In this document: positions 1-5,505 of the stretch, in pieces | How positions within the stretch are numbered: the first letter of the stretch is position 1 | Layout of the letters: each line of letters opens with the position of its first letter | DNA from: Alkalibacterium sp046484155 | Lineage (GTDB): Bacteria; Bacillota; Bacilli; Lactobacillales; Carnobacteriaceae_A | DNA: 5,505 nt | Direction: 5' to 3' | NCBI RefSeq assembly: GCF_046484155.1 | Contig: NZ_JAWOBT010000079.1 | Coordinates: forward strand, 1 to 5,505 | The notes under the pieces: model-generated | Database searches by the model: none | The model's input: only the letters and a program-made list of their open reading frames with translations | What the model was told of the DNA's origin: nothing | Position numbers and translations under genes: made by a program

Positions 1-20
1 GAGCTGGTCATTTCCAGGCC

Positions 21-65
21 GAGATGACGAACTCAGTCGAAATAAAAAACTGAGTTCGTCATTTC
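21..65. repeat. Inverted repeat joining units 1 and 2 of the array
   Basis: ATGACGAACTCAGT at 24-37 is the perfect reverse complement of ACTGAGTTCGTCAT at 49-62. The stem extends to 21 and 65 with one G-T apposition, and the loop is 11 bases. The pairing is between the right arm of unit 1 and the left arm of unit 2. It is better than the pairing inside either unit, so the RNA or cruciform fold need not follow the unit boundaries. No T-tract follows on either strand, so it is not terminator-like. Confidence 0.75.
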
Positions 66-101
66 GTTGAGAGAATGACAGACTCAGATGAAATATAAGA
101 G

Positions 102-137
102 TGAGCTGGTCATTTCAATGTGGAAATGACCAAGTCA
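102..137. repeat. Palindromic repeat unit 3
   Basis: TGGTCATTTC (107-116) and GAAATGACCA (123-132) are perfect 10-bp inverted arms around a 6-base loop. The arms extend outward to 102 and 137 with two mismatches. On the plus strand a T5 run (142-146) follows shortly after the stem, so this unit could also act as a weak plus-strand terminator. That second role is inference only. Confidence 0.7.
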
Positions 138-152
138 GGAATTTTTCTACGA

Positions 153-188
153 CGAGTCTGTCATTTCAGTACAACAATGACAGACTCG
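153..188. repeat. Palindromic repeat unit 4 (perfect 13-bp arms)
   Basis: CGAGTCTGTCATT (153-165) and AATGACAGACTCG (176-188) are perfectly complementary around a 10-base loop. This is the best-preserved unit and gives the clearest view of the repeat consensus. Its right arm has the same core as the right arm of unit 2 (ATGACAGACTC). Confidence 0.8.
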
Positions 189-223
189 CAAAACAGGCGA
201 TGCTGAGCTAGTCATAGGGTCCG

Positions 224-255
224 AAAAACGACCGACTCAAACTTAATGAGTCGGT
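224..255 (-). terminator. Probable intrinsic terminator of the pentapeptide-repeat gene
   Basis: Read on the minus strand, ACCGACTCA (255-247), a 7-base loop and TGAGTCGGT (239-231) form a perfect 9-bp stem. It is followed by CG and then five T residues (228-224). It lies about 40 bases beyond the TAA stop of the minus-strand gene, in the right position to end its transcript. The stem is built from the right arm of repeat unit 5 plus the sequence just before unit 6, so an array element appears to serve as the terminator. Confidence 0.6.
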
Positions 256-296
256 GAGTTTGATATTCCTCCAAAAAAGCAAGTCTCAATCAGAGT

Positions 297-938
297 TTAA
301 ACGTCCCTGATCTCCAAACCGATCAGATCGAGAAAGTCCAGCGATTGCGACTGGCTCACGATCGCTCCTTTCAAAGCGTCTAGTTCGACAGAGAGCGTAT
401 CGAAGGTGGAGGTACTGATATCCACGCCGTTCAAAGAGGTGCGCGAAAACCGGGATCCGTTCAGGAGACATTCTTTGAAAAGAATGTCTGTCCACTTTGT
501 TTCTAAAAAATCGGCTTCAGTCAGTCTGGAGTGAGCGAATTCAACGATTTTTAAACTGCTGAACCCAAAGGTACTAAGATCCATCACGCAATCTTCAAAG
601 AGGACGTGTTCCAGCTTCGAATCGTTGAAAAGGCTACCGTTCAAGCGGCACTCCTTGAAAGTCACTTGGTTGAAGATGGCATGAGAGAACACCGCATTAA
701 CGAACTGGCACTTTTCAAAAATGACATCCCGGAAATACCCTTCTTCCAGGTTGATGGATTCGAACTGCACATTGACGAACCGGACCGTTTTGAATTCGAG
801 ACGTTTTATTTCATATAAAGGCACCACACAATTACTGATTTCGACGTATTCGACATAAGGCTCATCTGCATCGAAACTTTCATCAAATGTCTGCTGGTCT
901 AAATGTTTCGGAACCTGAGGCTCCACGCGTTTTTTCAT
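297..938 (-). CDS. Pentapeptide-repeat protein, Qnr/MfpA-like
   Basis: This is a 213-aa cytoplasmic protein with no signal peptide or membrane segment. From about residue 49 to 194 every fifth residue is hydrophobic, mostly F or L (F49, F54, F59, L64, F69, F74 and so on to V194). That gives some 30 pentapeptides without a break in register, as expected for a right-handed quadrilateral beta-helix. Residues 1-30 are polar and acidic. The tail after 185 (ending SLDFLDLIGLEIRDV) resembles the C-terminal cap and dimer segment of Qnr-type proteins. Length and layout fit the Qnr/EfsQnr/MfpA group, whose characterised members mimic DNA and protect gyrase and topoisomerase IV from quinolones. Many pentapeptide proteins have other or unknown roles, so the target is inferred. 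The ATG at 938 is chosen because AAAGGAG (954-948) lies 9 bases upstream. The gene is transcribed divergently from the SNF2 gene, and its 3' end abuts the palindromic array. Confidence 0.88.
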   Translation of the reverse strand: MKKRVEPQVPKHLDQQTFDESFDADEPYVEYVEISNCVVPLYEIKRLEFKTVRFVNVQFESINLEEGYFRDVIFEKCQFVNAVFSHAIFNQVTFKECRLNGSLFNDSKLEHVLFEDCVMDLSTFGFSSLKIVEFAHSRLTEADFLETKWTDILFKECLLNGSRFSRTSLNGVDISTSTFDTLSVELDALKGAIVSQSQSLDFLDLIGLEIRDV

Positions 939-947
939 ATGACACCG

Positions 948-970
948 CTCCTTTGATTCAAATTATAGCA
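948..970 (-). promoter_or_regulatory. Extended -10 promoter and RBS of the pentapeptide gene
   Basis: On the minus strand TGCTATAAT (970-962) is a consensus extended -10 element. No good -35 is seen: TTACAA at 992-987 would need a 19-bp spacer. The ribosome site AAAGGAG (954-948) is only about 8 bases from the -10, so transcription would begin at or just before it and the 5' leader would be very short. Confidence 0.6.
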
Positions 971-1028
971 TGATGAGCATAATTAATTGTAAGAATATAG
1001 AAAGAATTCTCAAATCCGACTAAATCTT

Positions 1029-1037
1029 TGTTATAAT
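1029..1037 (+). promoter_or_regulatory. Extended -10 promoter of the SNF2 gene
   Basis: TGTTATAAT is a consensus extended -10. The -35 is weak (CTCAAA at 1009-1014 with a 17-bp spacer, or TTCTCA at 1007-1012 with 19). The expected start near 1044 gives a 5' leader of about 90 bases, rich in A and T. The two divergent -10 elements are about 60 bp apart, so their upstream regions overlap and one bound regulator could affect both genes. No clear operator palindrome is visible between them. Confidence 0.6.
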
Positions 1038-1116
1038 GGACAGATGAACTTTTAATAACTAGGCGACTATTTAGATCGATGTATATATAAAAAAGTTTTA
1101 GAAAAAATTATGGTTT

Positions 1117-1122
1117 AAAGGA
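1117..1122 (+). promoter_or_regulatory. Ribosome binding site of the SNF2 gene, long spacing
   Basis: AAAGGA is the only purine-rich ribosome site before the ATG at 1136. The gap of 13 bases is longer than usual. No other in-frame ATG, GTG or TTG lies closer, and the MKKQTF start reads naturally, so 1136 is kept. The spacing may lower translation. Confidence 0.5.
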
Positions 1123-1135
1123 CTGACATTACCTT

Positions 1136-4100
1136 ATGAAAAAACAAACCTTTCCAGAAATGACTCTAACGAGTTTAGCCAGCAACTATCCGACTTTTTT
1201 ACAGGGTAAAGAGCTTTATAAAAAAGGCAAAGCAACCAGTTTAAAAGTGGATGAAAAAAACAACACCATTCAATTTTCAGTTGAAGACAAACAACTCGAG
1301 ACCGTCCACCTCCGTTTTTATCCGAATGGCGTGGCGCGTAAATATCATTGTACGTGCAAGGCATTCGAGAAGAACAGTGGGGCATGCAGACATGTGGTGG
1401 CAGCGATGATGCGCCTGAACGACTTGGATGCGAGCGACCTGGAGGCTGAATCCAATGCAGCTAACAATGGCTCTCCAGCTTCCATGTTTTCATACAAAAA
1501 AAGCGAAAAAGCCATCAATGCGCTGATCCACTATTCTAAAAAAGAGATCTCGCGTCAAACAGATATCCTGTACAAGGAACCGGTCTATGTGGAATATATG
1601 CTGAATATCAGTGGCACAAAAGCTAACCCGGTTTATGACTTATATTTCAAGATGGGCAAGGATTACCTGTACGTCATCAAAAACAGTTCCCAGCTCATCG
1701 ATGATATCGTCAATGAGGAAGAAATCGTTTTCGGCAAGAATTTCACGTTCAACACCGATGATTATGCCCTCATGCCAGAAGACAGAAAAGTGTTTGACTA
1801 TTTAAACGAGATCCAGACCGTGATCAAATCGGTGCTTCCGATGGGTTATGAAAATCAGTTTTTAAACAAAGACAGTTTTACTTTGCCGCCGTCATACATC
1901 AAACAGTTATTACGATTGCTTGATAAAACGATGGGCGCTTTTGTAAGATTTGGTCGTCCGCCGAGACAGTTGTCTCAAGCCGACAGAGGCGAAGCGCTGC
2001 TGATCGAAGACGATCTGTCGCAGCTTAATTTGTCGTTCAGCATCAATAAAATAGAGCATTTGTTTCATTTCACCTTAAGCGATTCGACCACAAACATTCA
2101 AGGTCTGACGTTTCATGACCAGGCAAAAATGGTCGAATACAAACAAGCCTTTTTCTTCTTTGATTCCCCGCATTACGAACTGATCAGACAGATCATCGAG
2201 GGATTGAAGGAATCAGGATCGGATACCTTAGTCATGCGCAGGCAGGAGCTGGAAACATTCCTGTCAGTGACACTGAGCCAGCTCAAGCAGATCGTGGACG
2301 TGTCGATGGATGAAGAAGTAAAAGCGTTACTTTACCAGGCACCTTTTGAGGCCCAGCTTTATATGGATACCAAAGACGATAATCTGCTTGTTCGACCTGT
2401 CTTTTCTTATGGGAACGTCACGATTTATCCCCTTGAAGAGACCGTGTCAGATAACGAAGAATCTATTGTCGTGAGGGAATGGGCGGAAGAATCGAAAGTG
2501 CTGAGCATGCTTTTTGAAGAGATCCCGCTTCCGGCACGTAAAGGCGACATGTGGGAGTTGACGCACACGGACACCATCAGCAATTTCCTGTATGATGCCT
2601 TGCCTGCTTTAGCGGACCATATGGAGATTTTCTTGTCCCAGCCGGCACGCAGCCTGCTGTACAGTCCGTCACGTCAGCCGAAGATCACGATGGAAATGCG
2701 CGAATCGTCAAATCTTCTGGACATTTCGTTTGATACGGAAGACATCTCTACCGAGGAACTGAGAGAATTAATGAAAGAGTTAGAAAAAAATCAGTCCTAT
2801 TACCGTTTATCAAATGGTCAGATCGTGAATTTGAAGGATCCGGCTTTCCAGGCGATGCGTCGGGCCAAAAATTCATTGGACCTTGAAGATGATGAAATCG
2901 GCCACGACATGACGGTGTCTGTTTTCCAGGGGCTATCGGCTTTGGAAGAGGACACGATTCAAAAAGGGAAACGATTCAAAGATCTAGTGAAACAGCTCTT
3001 TACGCCTGAAGAATTGACCTTTGAACTGCCGGAAAAACTGCAGGCAGACATGAGACCCTATCAAGTTACCGGGTATAAATGGTTGAAAAGCTTGAACCAT
3101 TACGGGTTCGGCGGCGTCCTGGCCGATGATATGGGACTGGGCAAGACCGTTCAGACGATTGCGTTTATTCAGTCGAAGATCGAATCGGAAGACGGCAAGT
3201 ATCTGATCATCTGTCCGTCCAGTGTCTTGTTCAACTGGCAGCGTGAATGGGACAAATTTGTTCCGGATACAGAAACCATCATTATCTCCGGCAGCAAGGA
3301 AGAACGCGAAGCCTTAAGGCAGGAAGCGATCGAAAATGATATCCCGGTCTGGATCACCAGTTACCCACTCATTCAGCGTGATTCCGATTTATATGAAGAC
3401 GATGTCTTTAGTACCATCGTTCTCGATGAGTCACAAAATGTGAAAAACAGTGCCGCCAAAACAACCAAAGCGGTGAAACAGTTGAAGGCAGAAACCAAGA
3501 TCGCCTTGTCCGGGACACCGATCGAAAATCACCTCGGAGAATTATGGTCACTCTTTTCCATTGTTCAGCCTGGCTTGTTCAGAAATAAAAAAGACTTCCA
3601 GGGGATGGAACAGGAGCGTATCGCCGCTAAGATCAAACCGTTCATCCTGAGACGACTCAAAAAAGACGTCCTGCATGACTTGCCTGAAAAAACAGAGACG
3701 ACGGAATACATCGAACTCTCTGAAGGGCAAAAACGCTTGTATCAGACTCAGCGTGCAGCAATCAAGCAGGAACTCAAAGAACTCGTCGATTCCGATACGC
3801 TGCGTTCGAACCGCATCAGAGTACTGGCCGGGATGACCCGGTTACGTCAAATCTGTTGTGATCCAAAACTCATCTTACCGGATTACGAAGGGACCTCTTC
3901 TAAACTTGAACGCTTGATGGAATATCTGGAAGAAGCCAGAGAAAACGGGAAACGGGTAGTGCTGTTTTCACAGTTTACCTCCATGCTTAAGATCATCCGT
4001 GAACGCCTCGATGCGATAGATGTGGATTACCACTATCTGGATGGTCAAACCAAGAACGAACACCGTCTGGAACTGACGACAAGGTTCAACACGGGCGAGA

Positions 4101-4414
4101 AGGACTTGTTCCTGATCTCGCTCAAAGCCGGTGGCACAGGTCTGAACCTGACGGGTGGAGACACCGTCATCCTCTTTGACTCATGGTGGAACCCGGCGAT
4201 CGAAGACCAGGCCGCTGACCGCGTGCACCGTTTCGGACAGAAGAAATCCGTTCAGATCACGCGTTTCATTACGACAGGGACGATCGAAGAACGTATCAAT
4301 GACTTGCAGGAGAAGAAACGCGAGCTCATCGATTCGGTCATCACGAAAGGGAATAAAGAATCTGTCACCACCCTTTCTACCGAAGAAATACTGGAACTGC
4401 TTTATGAAGATTAA
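1136..4414 (+). CDS. SWIM-zinc-finger SNF2-family DNA-dependent ATPase/helicase
   Basis: This 1092-aa protein is a superfamily-2 ATPase of the Swi2/Snf2 type, expected to translocate on double-stranded DNA and displace bound proteins. A SWIM zinc finger lies near the N-terminus: C72-x-C74, then C84-x-H86. Residues of roughly 150-600 match the position of the bacterial SNF2-associated domain. The ATPase core begins at RPYQ (640-643). Motif I is DDMGLGKT with K670, motif II is DESQ (764-767), motif III is SGTP (792-795), and RRLKKDV starts at 839. In the second RecA-like lobe are VVLFSQF (941-947), GGTGLNL (999-1005) and the motif VI segment DQAADRVHRFGQ (1024-1035) with its arginines. All core motifs are intact and there is no frameshift, so the protein should be active. 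Size and order match the long SNF2 proteins common in Bacilli, usually annotated as DEAD/DEAH helicases; the cellular role is poorly known, with repair or transcription recycling as candidates. It has its own promoter and terminator and so appears monocistronic. Confidence 0.96.
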   Translation: MKKQTFPEMTLTSLASNYPTFLQGKELYKKGKATSLKVDEKNNTIQFSVEDKQLETVHLRFYPNGVARKYHCTCKAFEKNSGACRHVVAAMMRLNDLDASDLEAESNAANNGSPASMFSYKKSEKAINALIHYSKKEISRQTDILYKEPVYVEYMLNISGTKANPVYDLYFKMGKDYLYVIKNSSQLIDDIVNEEEIVFGKNFTFNTDDYALMPEDRKVFDYLNEIQTVIKSVLPMGYENQFLNKDSFTLPPSYIKQLLRLLDKTMGAFVRFGRPPRQLSQADRGEALLIEDDLSQLNLSFSINKIEHLFHFTLSDSTTNIQGLTFHDQAKMVEYKQAFFFFDSPHYELIRQIIEGLKESGSDTLVMRRQELETFLSVTLSQLKQIVDVSMDEEVKALLYQAPFEAQLYMDTKDDNLLVRPVFSYGNVTIYPLEETVSDNEESIVVREWAEESKVLSMLFEEIPLPARKGDMWELTHTDTISNFLYDALPALADHMEIFLSQPARSLLYSPSRQPKITMEMRESSNLLDISFDTEDISTEELRELMKELEKNQSYYRLSNGQIVNLKDPAFQAMRRAKNSLDLEDDEIGHDMTVSVFQGLSALEEDTIQKGKRFKDLVKQLFTPEELTFELPEKLQADMRPYQVTGYKWLKSLNHYGFGGVLADDMGLGKTVQTIAFIQSKIESEDGKYLIICPSSVLFNWQREWDKFVPDTETIIISGSKEEREALRQEAIENDIPVWITSYPLIQRDSDLYEDDVFSTIVLDESQNVKNSAAKTTKAVKQLKAETKIALSGTPIENHLGELWSLFSIVQPGLFRNKKDFQGMEQERIAAKIKPFILRRLKKDVLHDLPEKTETTEYIELSEGQKRLYQTQRAAIKQELKELVDSDTLRSNRIRVLAGMTRLRQICCDPKLILPDYEGTSSKLERLMEYLEEARENGKRVVLFSQFTSMLKIIRERLDAIDVDYHYLDGQTKNEHRLELTTRFNTGEKDLFLISLKAGGTGLNLTGGDTVILFDSWWNPAIEDQAADRVHRFGQKKSVQITRFITTGTIEERINDLQEKKRELIDSVITKGNKESVTTLSTEEILELLYED

Positions 4415-4431
4415 ACTTAGACTATAAATGT

Positions 4432-4483
4432 AAACTGCTTCATTCGTTTGGGTAAGAGACATAAACGGATGGAGCAGTTTTTT
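4432..4483 (+). terminator. Strong intrinsic terminator after the SNF2 gene
   Basis: AAACTGCTTCATTCGTTT (4432-4449) pairs along all 18 bases with AAACGGATGGAGCAGTTT (4463-4480), with two G-U pairs in the RNA, around a 13-base loop. Six T residues (4478-4483) end the structure. It lies 17 bases after the SNF2 stop codon and separates that transcript from miaA. Confidence 0.93.
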
Positions 4484-4523
4484 ACATAATAAGGATACAT
4501 CTTTTATTCATCCGGCCAGTCTG

Positions 4524-4532
4524 TGCTATACT
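4524..4532 (+). promoter_or_regulatory. Likely extended -10 promoter of miaA
   Basis: TGCTATACT is one base from the extended -10 consensus and lies about 30 bases before the GTG start, just beyond the SNF2 terminator. The -35 is poor (TTATTC at 4504-4509, 17-bp spacer). An independent promoter is expected because the preceding terminator is strong. Confidence 0.55.
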
Positions 4533-4552
4533 AACTTAGAGAGACTATAGGT

Positions 4553-4557
4553 GGAGG
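4553..4557 (+). promoter_or_regulatory. Ribosome binding site fixing the GTG start of miaA
   Basis: GGAGG lies 6 bases before GTG at 4564. The P-loop follows at residue 10, as is normal for MiaA, so this GTG is preferred over any downstream ATG. Confidence 0.8.
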
Positions 4558-4563
4558 AATAAC

Positions 4564-5505
4564 GTGAAAGATAAAATAATAGTCATTGTAGGACCTACAG
4601 CGGTAGGGAAAACGCAGTTAGGGATCGAGTTGGCTCAGACCTTTGACGGCGAAGTCATCAACGGCGATTCCATGCAGGTATATAAAGGGCTGGATATCGG
4701 CACGGCCAAGGTCACGCAAGACGAGACCCAAGGCGTGCCGCATCATTTGATCGATATCAAGTCACCGGATGAACCGTATACCGTTTCTGATTTCAAAAAG
4801 GATGCGTCCGGAAAAATAACTGAGATAACTTCAAAAGGAAGGGTGCCGATCATTGTCGGGGGAACCGGACTCTATATCGAATCCCTCCTGTTCAATGTCA
4901 GTCACGGCGGGAAAGCAGAGCCTGATCCCGCTTTTCGGGAAGAGATGGAGCGCTTTGAACGTGAAAATGGACGAGCAGCGCTGCATCAGCTGCTGGAAGA
5001 AAAAGATTCGGTAGCTGCCGCGAACATCCATCCAAACAATGTCAGACGGGTGATCCGCGCCCTGGAAGTGATCCATGCAACCGGTCAGAAGTTCTCCGAC
5101 TATCAAGCTGAACGGGAAAAAGAACCGGTTTACGATGCGTTTGTGATCGGGTTGAATACGGACCGGGAAGTCTTGTACGAACGCATCAACAAGCGGGTCG
5201 GTCTCATGCTTGATCAGGGCTTGCTCGAAGAAGTGAAGGGGCTCTATGCAAATTTCCCCGGCGATGTGCAGAGTAAAAAAGGCATCGGCTACAAAGAATT
5301 CAGTCCTTATCTAGAGGGGCGAGAGTCACTGGAAGAAGTGGTGCAGCAGGTGAAACAGCATTCAAGGAACTATGCGAAACGCCAACTCACATGGTTCAGA
5401 AACCGATTCACGCCGCATAGCCTGCATGGCCCAGATTGCCGAGAGCGTTTTGCCTGTGCCTGGGTCGTCCAGCACAAAAGACTTGTGGTGCTGCAGTGTG
5501 CTCGC
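4564..5505 (+). CDS. miaA: tRNA dimethylallyltransferase MiaA, 3' end replaced (partial)
   Basis: MiaA transfers a dimethylallyl group from DMAPP to N6 of A37 in tRNAs that read codons starting with U, giving i6A37, the precursor of ms2i6A. The frame begins at a GTG. Visible family motifs are the P-loop GPTAVGKT (10-17), DSMQVYKG (35-42) with the expected catalytic D35, GTAK (46-49), PHHLID (59-64), GGTGLYIESL (99-108), VRRVIRALE (160-168), GIGYKE (240-245) and YAKRQLTWFRNR (270-281). Family similarity stops at about residue 282 (near 5410). A normal MiaA of Bacilli would continue about 25-30 more residues and stop. Here the frame runs on to the edge with no stop, and its last ~31 residues are Cys/His/Arg-rich and unlike MiaA. 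Those bases read better on the other strand as a helicase fragment. Genuine miaA is therefore best taken as about 4564-5410, truncated by a junction. Confidence 0.9.
   Translation, partial: MKDKIIVIVGPTAVGKTQLGIELAQTFDGEVINGDSMQVYKGLDIGTAKVTQDETQGVPHHLIDIKSPDEPYTVSDFKKDASGKITEITSKGRVPIIVGGTGLYIESLLFNVSHGGKAEPDPAFREEMERFERENGRAALHQLLEEKDSVAAANIHPNNVRRVIRALEVIHATGQKFSDYQAEREKEPVYDAFVIGLNTDREVLYERINKRVGLMLDQGLLEEVKGLYANFPGDVQSKKGIGYKEFSPYLEGRESLEEVVQQVKQHSRNYAKRQLTWFRNRFTPHSLHGPDCRERFACAWVVQHKRLVVLQCAR
5411..5505 (-). CDS. Fragment of a foreign SF2/SNF2-like helicase (motif I region), chimeric end
   Basis: Read on the minus strand from 5505, the frame is open and gives LDDPGTGKT (5472-5446), followed by LSAIWAMQAM. 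This matches the layout of helicase motif I (compare LADDMGLGKT in the SNF2 gene of this window), with a hydrophobic strand before and an alanine-rich helix after it. The frame meets a TGA at 5364-5362, inside sequence that is plainly miaA on the plus strand, so the fragment cannot continue as a helicase past about 5411. Hand-counted GC is 58 of 95 bases (61%), against about 52% for 5161-5280. The donor is unknown; phage or bacterial SF2 helicases are possible. The call rests on about 30 residues. Confidence 0.5.

Larger units (their letters stand above)
1..291. repeat. 51-bp-period tandem array of inverted-arm (palindromic) repeats
   Basis: Five clear units have left arms of the form GAGnnnGTCAT(TTC) starting at 1, 52, 103, 154 and 205, a spacing of exactly 51 bp each time. 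A degenerate sixth unit (GAGTTTGATATTCC) starts at 256. Each unit also has an inverted right arm of the form ATGACnnnCTC, with its last four bases at 31-34, 82-85, 133-136, 184-187 and 235-238, again 51 bp apart. The third arm reads AGTC rather than ACTC, and in the sixth unit the right arm is shifted by about two bases. The loop (about 9-12 bases) and the 15-17-base stretch between units are not conserved. The three bases inside each arm vary (CTG, TTC, CTG, TCT, CTA on the left arms). The array starts at the window edge, so its true length is unknown. No protein-coding frame is convincing here. It differs from CRISPR because the repeats are divergent and the spacers short. Confidence 0.85.

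Noticed and set aside
1..260. CRISPR array
   Set aside because: The 51-bp period is suggestive, but the repeats are imperfect palindromes that differ from unit to unit, the intervening segments are only about 15-17 bases, and no cas gene is present in the window.
606..818. Plus-strand open frame within the pentapeptide gene
   Set aside because: It lies wholly antisense to a well-supported gene and is kept open by the regular codon pattern of the pentapeptides; no family features or RBS are seen.
1079..1118. Short leader peptides before the SNF2 gene (ATG at 1079 and at 1110)
   Set aside because: Each has only two or three codons, with no ribosome site and no attenuator hairpin, so they are most likely chance.
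3119..3163. Recombination between the local SNF2 motif I region and the helicase fragment at the right end
   Set aside because: Both encode motif I, but the DNA differs throughout, so the right-end fragment is not a copy of this gene and homologous exchange between them is unlikely.
4155..4462. Open frames on both strands at the 3' end of the SNF2 gene
   Set aside because: They overlap helicase motifs V and VI in other frames or antisense, and the minus-strand one begins inside the terminator stem. The compositions are unlike real proteins.
4831..5106. Minus-strand open frame of 91 codons inside miaA
   Set aside because: It is antisense to strongly conserved MiaA sequence and has no recognisable features.

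Overview
The window looks like chromosomal DNA of a Gram-positive member of the Bacilli, with moderate GC. The evidence is AAAGGAG/GGAGG ribosome sites, extended -10 promoters (TGnTATAAT), a strong intrinsic terminator, a Firmicutes-type SNF2 helicase with an N-terminal SWIM zinc finger, and a Bacilli-like MiaA. A lactic-acid-bacterial lineage such as Carnobacteriaceae is a guess; genus cannot be fixed from the sequence alone.

Layout. (a) Positions 1-291 hold no gene. They contain an array of inverted-arm repeats with an exact 51-bp period: the left arms start at 1, 52, 103, 154 and 205, and a decayed sixth unit starts at 256. The array is cut by the left edge. Neighbouring arms can pair into several hairpins, and the innermost hairpin is placed to terminate the first gene. 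(b) 297-938 (-) encodes a 213-aa pentapeptide-repeat protein with an unbroken five-residue register, of the Qnr/MfpA type. (c) 939-1135 is a divergent intergenic region with one extended -10 promoter facing each way. (d) 1136-4414 (+) encodes a 1092-aa SWIM-SNF2 ATPase, followed by an 18-bp-stem terminator at 4432-4483. (e) 4564 to the right edge (+) is miaA, tRNA dimethylallyltransferase, with a GTG start and its own likely promoter.

The right end is abnormal. MiaA similarity stops at about residue 282 (near 5410), just after the conserved WFRNR segment, and no native C-terminus or stop follows. The last ~95 bases are about 61% GC. Read on the minus strand they encode LDDPGTGKT, which resembles motif I (Walker A) of a superfamily-2 helicase. 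The simplest reading is a chimeric junction, either an assembly artefact at a contig end or a real rearrangement.

The three genes do not form one operon. The pentapeptide protein and the SNF2 ATPase are divergently transcribed and could both act on DNA or topoisomerase-DNA complexes, but a functional link is only inference. The most unusual non-coding element is the 51-bp-period palindromic array. No complete new defence or mobile system is visible.
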